NCBI RefSeq assembly: GCF_000024545.1
Contig: NC_013947.1
Location: 6,324,001-6,388,000 of the forward strand
DNA: 64,000 nucleotides
Source: Stackebrandtia nassauensis DSM 44728
Lineage (GTDB): Bacteria > Actinomycetota > Actinomycetes > Mycobacteriales > Micromonosporaceae
Direction of reading: 5' to 3'
Of the stretch, positions 1-7,906 are shown in pieces. The notes under the pieces were generated by a model. The model saw only the letters and a program-made list of their open reading frames with translations, did not search any database and had not been told where the DNA came from. Each line of letters begins with the position of its first letter. Within the stretch, counting starts at the first letter, position 1. The translations under genes were made by a program, and so were the position numbers.

Positions 1-548
1 AGCCACTTGAGGACGTCCTCAAGGGTCAGCGGCGAGGGACGGTCGGTCTGGTTGGTGGCACCCACGAACCCGGTAACGCCGGGCGTGTTGCGCACCACCG
101 AGTAGGACTCGGGCGTCAGTTCCATCCGGACGAGCACGTAGCTCGGGAAGACCTTGGCCTGCACCCGGGAGCGCTTGCCGTTCTTGACTTCCACCTGCAT
201 CTGGGTCGGCACTTCGATTTGGTAGATGTAGTCCTCCATGTCGAAGGAGGCGATCCGGCCCTCGAGGTTGCTCTTCACCCGGTTTTCGAAGCCAGCGTAG
301 GAGTGCACGACGTACCACTCGCCGGGCGCGAAGCGCAGCTCCTGGCGAAGCTCCTCCAACGGGTCGACCTTCGGCTGCTCGGCTTCAACCTCGTCGGCAG
401 CCTCGACCTCGTCGGCAGCCTCGGCCTCGTCGGCGGCCTTGGTCTCCGTCTCGGCCTCACCCTCGGCGGGCTTGGTCTCGGCAGCGGCGGTGGTCACGGC
501 CTCGTTGTCGTCGACCGATGGTGTCGCGGTCTCGTCGTTCTCGGACAC
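1..548 (-). CDS. nusG: Transcription termination/antitermination protein NusG (3' end cut by window edge)
   Basis: NusG binds RNA polymerase and modulates elongation, Rho-dependent termination and coupling to ribosomes. Translation of the minus strand from the GTG at 548 gives an acidic Ala/Glu/Asp-rich N-terminal tail of about 60 residues, as in other actinobacterial NusG proteins. The NGN domain follows, with [15 protein letters not shown] and later [12 protein letters not shown] and [10 protein letters not shown]. The frame is open to base 1, so the KOW domain lies outside the window. The nearest ATG upstream (562) is out of frame, and an in-frame TTG lies two codons before the GTG. It sits downstream of secE on the same strand, the usual secE-nusG order that leads into the ribosomal protein genes. 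Confidence 0.95.
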   Translation of the reverse strand, partial: MSENDETATPSVDDNEAVTTAAAETKPAEGEAETETKAADEAEAADEVEAADEVEAEQPKVDPLEELRQELRFAPGEWYVVHSYAGFENRVKSNLEGRIASFDMEDYIYQIEVPTQMQVEVKNGKRSRVQAKVFPSYVLVRMELTPESYSVVRNTPGVTGFVGATNQTDRPSPLTLEDVLKW

Positions 549-709
549 GCTCAAGGCTCACATTCTGTTTGTTGCGAATTATCGCCAGGCGGAAACAGCC
601 TGACTAGGACGCTGTGCAATGGGAGTTTACCGGGTGCGCCGACGGCGCCCCGGCTGGCGGCGCGGTTTCGCGCCCACGACCGTGCCCACTGTCACGGCGA
701 CGGGTAATA

Positions 710-1153
710 CTACTTGTCGTTCCCGCCGAACACCCACATGACGCCCTTGGACATCACGTAGTCCAGGCCGTAGATCACGCCGATCATGATCGTCACGAAG
801 ACCAGCACGACGGCGGTGTAGGTCAGCAGCTGCTTGCGGGTCGGATAGACCACCTTGCGCAGCTGCTCGAAGATCTCGCGGATGAAGATGCCGAAACGGC
901 GCAGCAGGCCGGGCTTCTTCTTGGGCTTGTCGTCCTTCGCCTCGGACTTGGCGGCGGTCTTGACGGCCTTGCCCTTCTCGGACTTCTCGACCTTGTCCGG
1001 CTTGGCGTCGTCGTCAGCCTTGTCGGACTTCTTGTCGGACTTCTTGCCCGCCTTGGCCTTGGCGTCCTCCGACTTCGAGGGCCGCTTGGACGGCTTGGAG
1101 GACTTGCCGGGACGCTTCTCGGCGTCCTCGCTGCGGCTGTCGTCGTCGGCCAC
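710..1153 (-). CDS. secE: Preprotein translocase subunit SecE
   Basis: SecE is the small essential membrane subunit of the SecYEG translocon. The last 60 residues carry the family signature: an amphipathic stretch (IREIFEQLRKVVYPTRKQLL) followed by one membrane span and a short C-terminal tail. The N-terminal half is a long Lys/Asp/Ser-rich charged extension, typical of actinobacterial SecE. I chose the GTG at 1153 because GGAGGAAC stands just upstream; an in-frame ATG at 1207 would add 18 residues. nusG follows about 160 bp downstream on the same strand. No tRNA-Trp gene was seen upstream. Confidence 0.93.
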   Translation of the reverse strand: MADDDSRSEDAEKRPGKSSKPSKRPSKSEDAKAKAGKKSDKKSDKADDDAKPDKVEKSEKGKAVKTAAKSEAKDDKPKKKPGLLRRFGIFIREIFEQLRKVVYPTRKQLLTYTAVVLVFVTIMIGVIYGLDYVMSKGVMWVFGGNDK

Positions 1154-1319
1154 GTCGGCGTTCCTCCATGCGGTGGGGCGGTGATTCGGTCTGGCTTGCG
1201 TTGTCATGCCCACCGAAAGAACGACGGTCAGGCCGGGACAGCATACCCAATTATCATGCGATGATAAATCCGGCGGCCCTCGGCACCCCCCGCAGCACCC
1301 CCGGCGGCAAGGAGATCCC

Positions 1320-2000
1320 ATGCGCAGGAGCTTCCCGTCCAACGTACCCGGCACCGTCGGCGTGGCCGCGATCGTCACCCTGACGGTCACCGGCTGCGGC
1401 TTCACCGCCACTCCGGCGGAGGCCGACTCCGTCGACACCACCCTCACCGAGGCCATCGCCGACCTGCCGGTCGAGGACGAGGTCCGCGACGGCTACGACC
1501 GCGACAAGTTCCCGCACTGGGTCGACGTCGACGACGACGGCTGCAACGCCCGCTACGAGGTGCTCATCGCCGAGGCCGTGACCGCCCCCGACGTCGGCTC
1601 CGGCTGTCGGCTCACCGGCGGCAAGTGGACCTCTTATTACGACGGTGAGGAGTGGACCCAACCGGCCGACCTGGACGTCGACCACTTCGTCCCGCTCGCC
1701 GAGTCCTGGGACTCCGGTTCCCGCGACTGGAGCGAAGCCGATCGGGAGCGGTTCGCCAACGACCTGGACGAGGAGCGCGGCCTGGCGGCCGTCACCGACA
1801 ACGTCAACCAGTCCAAGGGCGACAAGGACCCGGCCGAGTGGCTGCCGCCGCTGGAAAAGGTGCACTGCCGGTACCTGCAGGAGTGGACCGTCGTCAAGAG
1901 CCGGTGGCGGCTGAGCGTCGACCAGGAGGAGAAGGACAAGCTGGAGGAGCTGGCCGACGGCTGCGACAACGTCAAGCTGTCCTTCGAGTACGCGATCTGA
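1320..2000 (+). CDS. Secreted or lipid-anchored HNH endonuclease family protein (DUF1524-like)
   Basis: A predicted extracellular nuclease of about 226 residues. The N-terminus has a hydrophobic signal sequence ending in VTGCGF, which could act as a lipobox. The core shows the DUF1524/HNH pattern: VDHFVPLAESWDSG, then LAAVTDNVNQSKGDKDP, containing the DH pair and the Asn residues expected of a beta-beta-alpha-metal fold. Several Cys residues are spaced as if for extracellular disulfides. The ATG at 1320 is chosen because AAGGAG stands six bases upstream. It is divergent from secE and separate from the nuo genes downstream. Enzymatic function is inferred from the motif; a role in nutrient scavenging from DNA is a guess. 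Confidence 0.82.
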   Translation: MRRSFPSNVPGTVGVAAIVTLTVTGCGFTATPAEADSVDTTLTEAIADLPVEDEVRDGYDRDKFPHWVDVDDDGCNARYEVLIAEAVTAPDVGSGCRLTGGKWTSYYDGEEWTQPADLDVDHFVPLAESWDSGSRDWSEADRERFANDLDEERGLAAVTDNVNQSKGDKDPAEWLPPLEKVHCRYLQEWTVVKSRWRLSVDQEEKDKLEELADGCDNVKLSFEYAI

Positions 2001-2055
2001 TCCACGCATGGCCTGCGCGAGCACCCGTCACCAAAACCGCATAGGCTGACTCACC

Positions 2056-2433
2056 ATGGGCACCACCACCTACCTCGCCAACTACGCCTCGCTGGGGCTG
2101 CTACTGGTGCTGGGCGCGCTGGTGTTCGTCGCCGCCTTCACCGCCAACCGTCTACTGCGGACGACTGTTTCGACCCCCGAGAAGGAGAGCACCTACGAGT
2201 GCGGGCTCGACCCGGTCGGCGAGGGCTGGGCGCAGATGCAGATCCGCTACTACGTCTACGCCTTCCTCTACGCGCTGTTCGCGGTGGAGAGCGTGTTCCT
2301 GTTCCCGTGGGCGATCGTCTTCGACCGTCCCGGCTTCGGCCTGGTGACCGTCGCCGAGATGGGCGTCTTCATCGCGGTGCTGGCGCTGGGACTGGCCTAC
2401 GCCTGGCGCAAAGGGGTGCTGACATGGGCGTGA
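2056..2433 (+). CDS. nuoA: NADH-quinone oxidoreductase subunit A
   Basis: NuoA is a small membrane subunit of proton-pumping complex I, located where the arm meets the membrane. The 125-residue product has three predicted membrane spans and the family signature YECGLDPVG followed by [15 protein letters not shown] with its buried Asp/Glu region. Its stop overlaps the start of nuoB by 10 bases, so the two are translationally coupled. It opens a partial cluster (A, B, DUF2252, C, H) that lacks the rest of a normal 14-gene nuo operon. It probably belongs to a second, partial set like those known in other actinomycetes. Confidence 0.93.
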   Translation: MGTTTYLANYASLGLLLVLGALVFVAAFTANRLLRTTVSTPEKESTYECGLDPVGEGWAQMQIRYYVYAFLYALFAVESVFLFPWAIVFDRPGFGLVTVAEMGVFIAVLALGLAYAWRKGVLTWA

Positions 2434-2990
2434 ACCTCGGGATGCCCAAGAAGGGCGGCATCGGCGGCGTTCTCGGCGAGCCGATCCGGTTCGTCCTCAA
2501 CTGGGGCCGCCGGTATTCGCTGTGGGTGTTCAACTTCGGGCTCGCCTGCTGCGCCATCGAGTTCATCGCCTCGTCCATGGGGCGGCACGACTTCATGCGG
2601 CTGGGCGTGATCCCGTTCGCGCACGGCCCCCGGCAGGCCGACCTCATGGTCGTGTCGGGCACCGTCACCGACAAGATGGCCCCGGCGATCAAGCGGCTCT
2701 ACGACCAGATGCCCGAACCCAAGTACGTCATCTCCTTCGGCGCGTGCAGCAACTCCGGCGGCCCCTACTGGGACTCGTACTCGGTGACCAAGGGCGTCGA
2801 CCAGTTGATACCCGTCGATGTCTATGTCCCCGGCTGCCCGCCCCGACCCGAGGCCCTGCTGCACGGCATCATGCGGTTGCAGGAGAAGATCGCCAGCGAA
2901 CAGTCCGGTGTGGGCGGGGTGCCGCGCGACGCGGCGTCCCTGACGGCACCGCTAGTGAAACCACCGAAAGGGACGGTAAATGACGGCTAA
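2424..2990 (+). CDS. nuoB: NADH-quinone oxidoreductase subunit B
   Basis: NuoB carries the terminal iron-sulfur cluster N2, which passes electrons to quinone. All four expected ligands are present: the tandem pair Cys42-Cys43 ([10 protein letters not shown]), Cys108 (FGACSNSGG) and Cys138 ([11 protein letters not shown]). At about 188 residues it has normal length plus a short variable tail. The ATG at 2424 lies inside the end of nuoA, and the gene's own stop overlaps the ATG of the DUF2252 gene by 11 bases. The subunit looks intact, although its usual partner NuoD is not encoded in this window. Confidence 0.95.
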   Translation: MGVNLGMPKKGGIGGVLGEPIRFVLNWGRRYSLWVFNFGLACCAIEFIASSMGRHDFMRLGVIPFAHGPRQADLMVVSGTVTDKMAPAIKRLYDQMPEPKYVISFGACSNSGGPYWDSYSVTKGVDQLIPVDVYVPGCPPRPEALLHGIMRLQEKIASEQSGVGGVPRDAASLTAPLVKPPKGTVNDG

Positions 2991-4290
2991 CGCGGCCGAG
3001 CGCACCGAGCACATCATCGATGTGTTCCTGACCGAGTTCGGCGAGCTCATGAAGGCCGATCCGAACGCCTTCCACCGGAAGTTCCGCAAGATGGCGGCCT
3101 CGCCGTTCGCGTTCTACCGGGGCAGCGCGTGTCTGTTCTACTCCGACGTCAAGAACGACGACTCCACCTTCCTGGACGAGAAGACCTCGCGGGTGTGGAT
3201 GCACGGGGACCTGCACGCCGAGAACTTCGGCACCTACATGAACGCCAACGGCGTCCTGGTCTTCAACGTCAACGACTTCGACGAGGCCTACGTCGGCCCG
3301 TTCACCTGGGACCTCAAGCGGTTCGCCGCCTCGGTGGCGCTCATCGGCTACGCCAAGGCGCTGTCGGACGACGACATCACCCAGCTGGTCACCGCCTTCG
3401 CGCGCTCCTACCTGGCCGAGCTGCGGCTCATCGCCGCCCACGGCGACGACGCGATCGGCGAACTGACCCTCGACACCTCCGACGGTGAGCTGCGGGGCGT
3501 ACTCCAGAAGGCGCGCTTGGGTTCCCGGCTGCACCTGCTGAACAAGCAGACCGAGATCGTCGACTACGAACGCAAGTTCATGCTCGGCGGCGGCGCCTAC
3601 CCGGTGGACGAGGCACAGCGCGCGAAGGTGCGCGACGCGTTCGCCCAGTACCTGACCACGCTGCCCGCGTCCCGCCACCAGCGGCCCACGGAACTGCAGA
3701 TCAAGGACTTCGCGCTGCGCAAGGGCGTCGGCATCGGCTCGGCCGGACTGCCGTCCTACAACGTGCTGCTGGAGGGCAACAGCCAGGCGCTGGAGAACGA
3801 CATCATCGTCTACATGAAACAGGCGCAGGTGCCCGCGGTCAGCCGGGTCATCGACGACGAGCGGATCACCAAGTACTTCAGGCACCAGGGGCACCGCACC
3901 GCCGAGTCCCAGCACGCGCTCCAGTCCTACGCCGACCCGTGGTGCGGTTACACCGAACTGGACGGTGTCGGCCAGTTCTGCGCCGAGGTCTCGCCGTACG
4001 CCGCCGACCTCGACTGGTCCAACCTGGACGAACCCGAGGAGATGGCCCCCGTCGTGGCCTACCTGGGCCGCGCGGTGGCCCGGATGCACTCGGTGGCCGA
4101 CGACGACTCCGAACACGGCCTGGTCAACTACTCCACCGAGGACGCGATCGCGGCGGCGATCGGCGACGACGACGCCGGGTTCACGTCCCTGCTGGTCGAC
4201 TTCGCCCACCGCTACGGCCAGCGCGCCCGCGCCGACCACCAGCTGTTCGTCGACCTGTTCCGCAACGACAGGCTGCCAACGGAAGGCTGA
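2980..4290 (+). CDS. DUF2252 family protein embedded in the nuo cluster
   Basis: A 436-residue protein of the DUF2252 family, distantly related to the phosphotransferase/protein-kinase fold. Its biochemical role is not established. The kinase-like catalytic signatures are present: H75-G-D-L-H79 in [12 protein letters not shown], and N98-D-F-D101-E in [12 protein letters not shown], with the [10 protein letters not shown] motif near the N-terminus. No signal peptide or membrane span is seen, so it should be cytoplasmic. Its ATG overlaps the nuoB stop and its own stop lies six bases before nuoC, so it must be co-transcribed with complex I genes. That setting hints at a link to complex I assembly or control, but this is inference only. 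It could equally be a passenger gene. Confidence 0.85.
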   Translation: MTANAAERTEHIIDVFLTEFGELMKADPNAFHRKFRKMAASPFAFYRGSACLFYSDVKNDDSTFLDEKTSRVWMHGDLHAENFGTYMNANGVLVFNVNDFDEAYVGPFTWDLKRFAASVALIGYAKALSDDDITQLVTAFARSYLAELRLIAAHGDDAIGELTLDTSDGELRGVLQKARLGSRLHLLNKQTEIVDYERKFMLGGGAYPVDEAQRAKVRDAFAQYLTTLPASRHQRPTELQIKDFALRKGVGIGSAGLPSYNVLLEGNSQALENDIIVYMKQAQVPAVSRVIDDERITKYFRHQGHRTAESQHALQSYADPWCGYTELDGVGQFCAEVSPYAADLDWSNLDEPEEMAPVVAYLGRAVARMHSVADDDSEHGLVNYSTEDAIAAAIGDDDAGFTSLLVDFAHRYGQRARADHQLFVDLFRNDRLPTEG

Positions 4291-4296
4291 CCACCC

Positions 4297-4917
4297 ATGT
4301 GGACAGAGGACATCGCCGCGGCCCTGCCCGACGCCGAGGTGAGCGCGGACGAACCGCGCCCCACCGTCACGGTGGCCCCGGGCGGCTGGCACGCGGCGGT
4401 CCTCACGGCCCGCGACCGGCTCGGCCTCGACTTCTTCGACTGGCTGTCGGCGGTGGACGAGGGTGAGGGCGCCTACCGCGTCGTCACCCACCTGTGGTCC
4501 ATCGCCGGCCGTCGCGGCCTGCTGCTGAACACCGTCACCTCCAGCGGCGCGGTCGACTCCATAGTCGACGTCTACCCGGGCGCGTCCTGGCACGAACGCG
4601 AGACCCACGAGATGTTCGGCCTCGACTTCGGCGGCCACCCCGACCTGGCCCCGCTCCTGCTGGCCCCCGAGTTCGAGGGCCACCCGCTGCGCAAGGACTT
4701 CGTCCTGGCCTCCCGGGTCGCCAAACCCTGGCCGGGCGCCAAGGAACCCGGTGGCGACGGCCCCCGCAAACGCCAACCCATGCGCCCGCCCGGCGTCCCG
4801 GCCCCCGGCGAATGGGGCCCGCCGCTCCCCGAAGCCGAGACCGACGGCGACACCGAGGCCACCCCGGCTCGTCCGGCCCGCAAGACCGCCCGCCCACCGC
4901 GCAAGGACGGTGACTAG
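4297..4917 (+). CDS. nuoC: NADH-quinone oxidoreductase subunit C
   Basis: NuoC is a peripheral-arm subunit that packs against NuoD. The signature is clear: WHERETHEMFGLDFGGHP followed by EGHPLRKDF (Complex1_30kDa family). The first 140 residues form the conserved domain. The last 50 or so are a Pro/Arg-rich tail (RPARKTARPP and similar) that is not part of the usual fold. The gene starts six bases after DUF2252 and ends two bases before nuoH. NuoD, which normally follows or is fused to NuoC, is missing. Confidence 0.92.
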   Translation: MWTEDIAAALPDAEVSADEPRPTVTVAPGGWHAAVLTARDRLGLDFFDWLSAVDEGEGAYRVVTHLWSIAGRRGLLLNTVTSSGAVDSIVDVYPGASWHERETHEMFGLDFGGHPDLAPLLLAPEFEGHPLRKDFVLASRVAKPWPGAKEPGGDGPRKRQPMRPPGVPAPGEWGPPLPEAETDGDTEATPARPARKTARPPRKDGD

Positions 4918-4919
4918 CC

Positions 4920-5882
4920 ATGCCCGTATGGCTCGACCTCACCATCCGCCTGGCCGCGGTGGTGATCGCCTTCCTGACCCTGCCGCTGATCGTCGGCCAG
5001 ACCGAACACAAGGTCATGGCCCACATGCAGGGCCGCCTCGGCCCCATGTACGCGGGCGCCTACCACGGCTGGGCACAGCTGATCGCCGACGGCGTCAAGT
5101 TCGTCCAGAAGGAAGAGGTGGCGCCGCGCGCCGCCGACAAGCCGGTCTTCAAACTGGCCCCGCTGGTGGCACTGTTCCCGTACCTGGTCGCCCTGTTGGT
5201 GATCCCCTTGGGCCCCAACGACCTGGTGGCCCAACCCCTCGACATCGGCCTCTTCCTGGTACTCGCCATCGTCGGGGTCGGCATCGTCGCGGTCCTGATG
5301 GCGGGCTGGGCCTCCGCCAACAAGTACACCCTCATCGGCGCGATGCGAGCCGCCGCCCAGCTCCTCGGCTACGAACTCCCGTTCGTCCTGGCCGCCGCGA
5401 GCGTCGCCATGGCCGCGGGAACCCTCTCCCTGTCCGGCATCGTCGAAGCCTGGAACCCGTGGTGGCTGCTGTGGCAGGCCCCCGCCCTGTTCGTCTTCTT
5501 CATCGCGGGGCTCGCCGAGATCCGCCGTCCCCCCTTCGACGCCCCGATCGCCGACTCCGAACTCGTCTTCGGCTACCTCACCGAGTACACCGGCCTGCGG
5601 TTCGCGTTCTTCCTGCTCGCCGAATACGTCGGCATCGTCGTCATCGCGGCCCTCACCACCGTCCTGTTCCTCGGCGGCTGGCAGGGCCCCTTCCTCGACG
5701 CCCAACTCGGCTGGCTGTGGACGCTGATCAAGATCGGCGCGGTCTCCTTCGTCGTCATCTGGCTCCGCGTCGCCTACCCCCGCCTGCGGGTCGACCAGCT
5801 CCAGAAACTGTGCTGGAAAGTCCTCGTCCCGATCGCCCTGGGCCAGCTAGCCCTCACCGCCCTGGTCAAAGTAGCGATCTGA
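4920..5882 (+). CDS. nuoH: NADH-quinone oxidoreductase subunit H
   Basis: NuoH forms part of the quinone chamber and the first proton path of complex I. The 320-residue product has about eight membrane spans, an early VMAHMQGRLGPMYAG motif and the hallmark loop EIRRPPFDAPIADSELV followed by YLTEYTGLRF. In that loop the usual Glu-rich segment after PFD is partly changed (APIAD), which may matter for function. It is the last recognisable nuo gene; nuoI and nuoJ-N do not follow. The next DNA is a decayed regulator fragment. Confidence 0.92.
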   Translation: MPVWLDLTIRLAAVVIAFLTLPLIVGQTEHKVMAHMQGRLGPMYAGAYHGWAQLIADGVKFVQKEEVAPRAADKPVFKLAPLVALFPYLVALLVIPLGPNDLVAQPLDIGLFLVLAIVGVGIVAVLMAGWASANKYTLIGAMRAAAQLLGYELPFVLAAASVAMAAGTLSLSGIVEAWNPWWLLWQAPALFVFFIAGLAEIRRPPFDAPIADSELVFGYLTEYTGLRFAFFLLAEYVGIVVIAALTTVLFLGGWQGPFLDAQLGWLWTLIKIGAVSFVVIWLRVAYPRLRVDQLQKLCWKVLVPIALGQLALTALVKVAI

Positions 5883-6172
5883 GCAGTCGCAGGCGCGACA
5901 GCCGGGCGGCTCCCACCCGGCGGTGACAGCACTGGCGGGACCGGCCGGATCCCGGTGGCCGCGGCGCTGGCCGACGTCACCGACGACCACGCCGAACGAC
6001 TGCTGGACGCCCTGGTGGACGCCCAGCTGGTGGAGTCACTGGAACCGGAGCGCTACCGGATGCACGACCTGACCGGATGCTGAACCGCACCTCCTCGGTG
6101 TGGCTCAAGGGGGTCGCCATCCCCAGCGGCCCGATCGACATGACCGGCACCAATCCGCTGGAGAAGATCTGA
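5883..6172 (+). pseudogene. Remnant of an AfsR/SARP-type regulator downstream of nuoH
   Basis: The 349 bp between nuoH and the next gene hold no complete gene. One frame ending at 6083 reads VAAALADVTDDHAERLLDAL, then LVESLEPERYRMHDL and a stop. This matches the winged-helix region after the NB-ARC ATPase of AfsR/SARP-like regulators, where a RYR-x-HDL motif is typical. There is no start, no ATPase motif and no continuation. A second short frame, 6077-6172, encodes 31 residues I do not recognise. I read the stretch as debris from a deletion or rearrangement at the end of the nuo cluster. Confidence 0.5.
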
Positions 6173-6209
6173 CGGTCCCCGGACATCCTGGGAGGGAGTC
6201 CGGGGACCG
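6173..6209 (-). terminator. Hairpin downstream of the anti-sigma-like gene
   Basis: A perfect 12-bp stem (6173-6184 with 6198-6209, arms CGGTCCCCGGAC) around a 13-base loop lies just past the stop of the minus-strand gene ending at 6232. It lacks a clear T-run, as is common for actinobacterial terminators. Confidence 0.5.
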
Positions 6210-6231
6210 GTGGTGCCCCCTGGGAGGGTGC

Positions 6232-7329
6232 CTATTCGACGACGACGTCGGGCAGCGCGAGCGCCAGTTCGGTCAGTTCGTCGGTGGACATGGTGGGCTC
6301 GTGGTCTCCCTCGGCCATGTCGTTGATGACCACGGCGTTGCCGTTGGCAAGCGTGACGATGACGGTGTTGACCCGGTGGGCGATCTCGTCGGGTGCTTCC
6401 TCGCCGCCGTTGGCCGTCTGCTCGATCTTGTGGACCTTCCCACCGCCGGGAACGGTGCTCTCCTCGCAGTCGTACTCGTAACCTTCGGTGTCGTTCTCGG
6501 TCTTGCCGGGACCGACCTCGTCCTCGCAGCCCTCCGCCAGGTACGGAAGCAGCGGTCCCCGTCCTGGGTGTCCGGGAATGGACTTGGCGCCGTCACCGAA
6601 GCTGCCCTTGGGGTGGACGCTGATGTCGAACGCGTCGATGAACGCGGCGTCCTTTTTCAGGTCGGTGCGGATGGCGCCCGTCAGTCCCTCCTCGGTCGGC
6701 ATGCCGTACACCGGTTTGGTGTAGCCGGACGGGTCCTCGTCCATGATCGCGCTGCCCTGGACGTCGGGCCATTCGTCCTTGACGGCGTCCTTGACGGTGG
6801 CCAGCGAGTTCTCGCCGCGCAGGAACGTCGGGTAGTCCTCCGGTTCGAGGTACTTCTCCTGGTTCTCGTCGGGGCCGCCCGTGGGGTCGTCGCCGGGGTC
6901 GTCACCGGAGTCGTCACCGGAGTCGTCCTCGACGTAGTTCTCGTTGTGGACCTTGAGATCCGGGTACTTCTGGGTCAGGTAGGCCCAGAACTCCTCGGTC
7001 AGTTCCTTGGTCGCCTCGGTCTGCTTCTCGTCGTCGATCCCGATCCAGCCGTAGATCTCGTCCGGGTCCAGATCCGGCAGCGGATAGGCCTTCTGCTCGC
7101 CGTTACCGGCGGCGTCGTCCTGCTCCGCACCGCTCACCAAGGCGGTGGGCAGGGTCAGCGCCAACGCGGCCACGACGGCCACGCCCGTGCTCGCCATGCC
7201 GGTCAGGCCGAACCTGCGGCGCTTGACCAGCTTCTCGCCTTCTTGTTCCAATGTGTCCAAATCGATGCGGGGCGCGGGGAGGTCCGGCGGCATCGCCCGC
7301 GACAGGGTGCCGCGAATATCGTCGTTCAT
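6232..7329 (-). CDS. Single-span membrane protein co-transcribed with an ECF sigma factor
   Basis: The product is 365 residues: a cytoplasmic N-terminus of about 45 residues, one membrane span (VAVVAALALTLPTALV) and a long extracellular part. The outer part contains an Asp/Gly-rich low-complexity stretch (DDSGDDSGDDPGDDP). The start ATG at 7329 overlaps the stop of the upstream sigma factor gene in an ATGA, so the two are translationally coupled. That position and topology are those of a membrane-bound regulator of the sigma factor. I see no HxxxCxxC zinc anti-sigma motif, so anti-sigma activity is inferred from context only. Confidence 0.7.
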   Translation of the reverse strand: MNDDIRGTLSRAMPPDLPAPRIDLDTLEQEGEKLVKRRRFGLTGMASTGVAVVAALALTLPTALVSGAEQDDAAGNGEQKAYPLPDLDPDEIYGWIGIDDEKQTEATKELTEEFWAYLTQKYPDLKVHNENYVEDDSGDDSGDDPGDDPTGGPDENQEKYLEPEDYPTFLRGENSLATVKDAVKDEWPDVQGSAIMDEDPSGYTKPVYGMPTEEGLTGAIRTDLKKDAAFIDAFDISVHPKGSFGDGAKSIPGHPGRGPLLPYLAEGCEDEVGPGKTENDTEGYEYDCEESTVPGGGKVHKIEQTANGGEEAPDEIAHRVNTVIVTLANGNAVVINDMAEGDHEPTMSTDELTELALALPDVVVE

Positions 7330-7838
7330 GCGTGACTTCCTTCGAATGATTCGTTGATCGATTCCGTCAGCAGCCCGCGTAGTGTTCGCAAGCCTCGCGC
7401 GGTCTGTGTCTTGACGGTGTTCTCCGAGCAGCGCATGATTCGAGCGGTTTCGGCGACCGACTGGTCCTCCCAGTACCGCCACACCAAGGTGGCGCGTTGT
7501 CGTACCGGAAGTCGTTGCAGCGCCCGCAGTACCGCGACCCGGTCGGTGCCGTCCGACTCCTGTGGACTGTCGGGCACCGCCTCGGCCACCTTCTCGCGCC
7601 GGAACCAGCCGCGCCGGTACTGGTCGATCAGCACGTTGGTGACGATGCGGCGGGTGTACGACTCCAGCCGGTCGGTGCGGACGACGCGGGGCCAGGCCGC
7701 GTACAGCTTCACGAACGCGGTCTGCACCGCGTCCTCACCGCGATGCCAATCGCCGCAGGTCAGATACGCGAATCGGCACATCCGATCCAGGTTGGCGGCG
7801 ACGAACTCGCGGTACGCCGTCTTGTGCTCCGGTCGCAT
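7326..7838 (-). CDS. ECF RNA polymerase sigma factor, SigE/TIGR02983 type
   Basis: A 170-residue extracytoplasmic-function sigma factor. Region 2 shows YLTCGDWHRGEDAVQTAFVK and YTRRIVTNVLIDQYRR; region 4 shows LQRLPVRQRATLVWRYWED and a helix-turn-helix (SVAETARIMRCSENTVKTQT). The pattern fits the actinomycete subfamily often paired with single-span membrane proteins. The ATG at 7838 follows a GAGGAGAA ribosome site. The next gene starts inside its stop codon. It probably responds to an envelope signal passed on by that partner. Confidence 0.9.
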   Translation of the reverse strand: MRPEHKTAYREFVAANLDRMCRFAYLTCGDWHRGEDAVQTAFVKLYAAWPRVVRTDRLESYTRRIVTNVLIDQYRRGWFRREKVAEAVPDSPQESDGTDRVAVLRALQRLPVRQRATLVWRYWEDQSVAETARIMRCSENTVKTQTARGLRTLRGLLTESINESFEGSHA

Positions 7839-7906
7839 CCGTTCTCCTCATGGTGGGCTCTCACCGGTAGAACGCGGCCGGACGCCTGGCGCGGGTGACA
7901 GCCCTC

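Noticed and set aside
1154-1319. tRNA-Trp gene upstream of secE
   Set aside because: A tRNA is often found there in actinomycetes, but no cloverleaf is present in this gap; the HNH gene begins instead.
2869-4776. A 635-residue open frame opposite DUF2252 and nuoC
   Set aside because: Antisense shadow of two clear genes; no domain or start support.
6077-6172. A 31-residue frame downstream of nuoH
   Set aside because: No ribosome site and no family; kept only as part of the decayed region.
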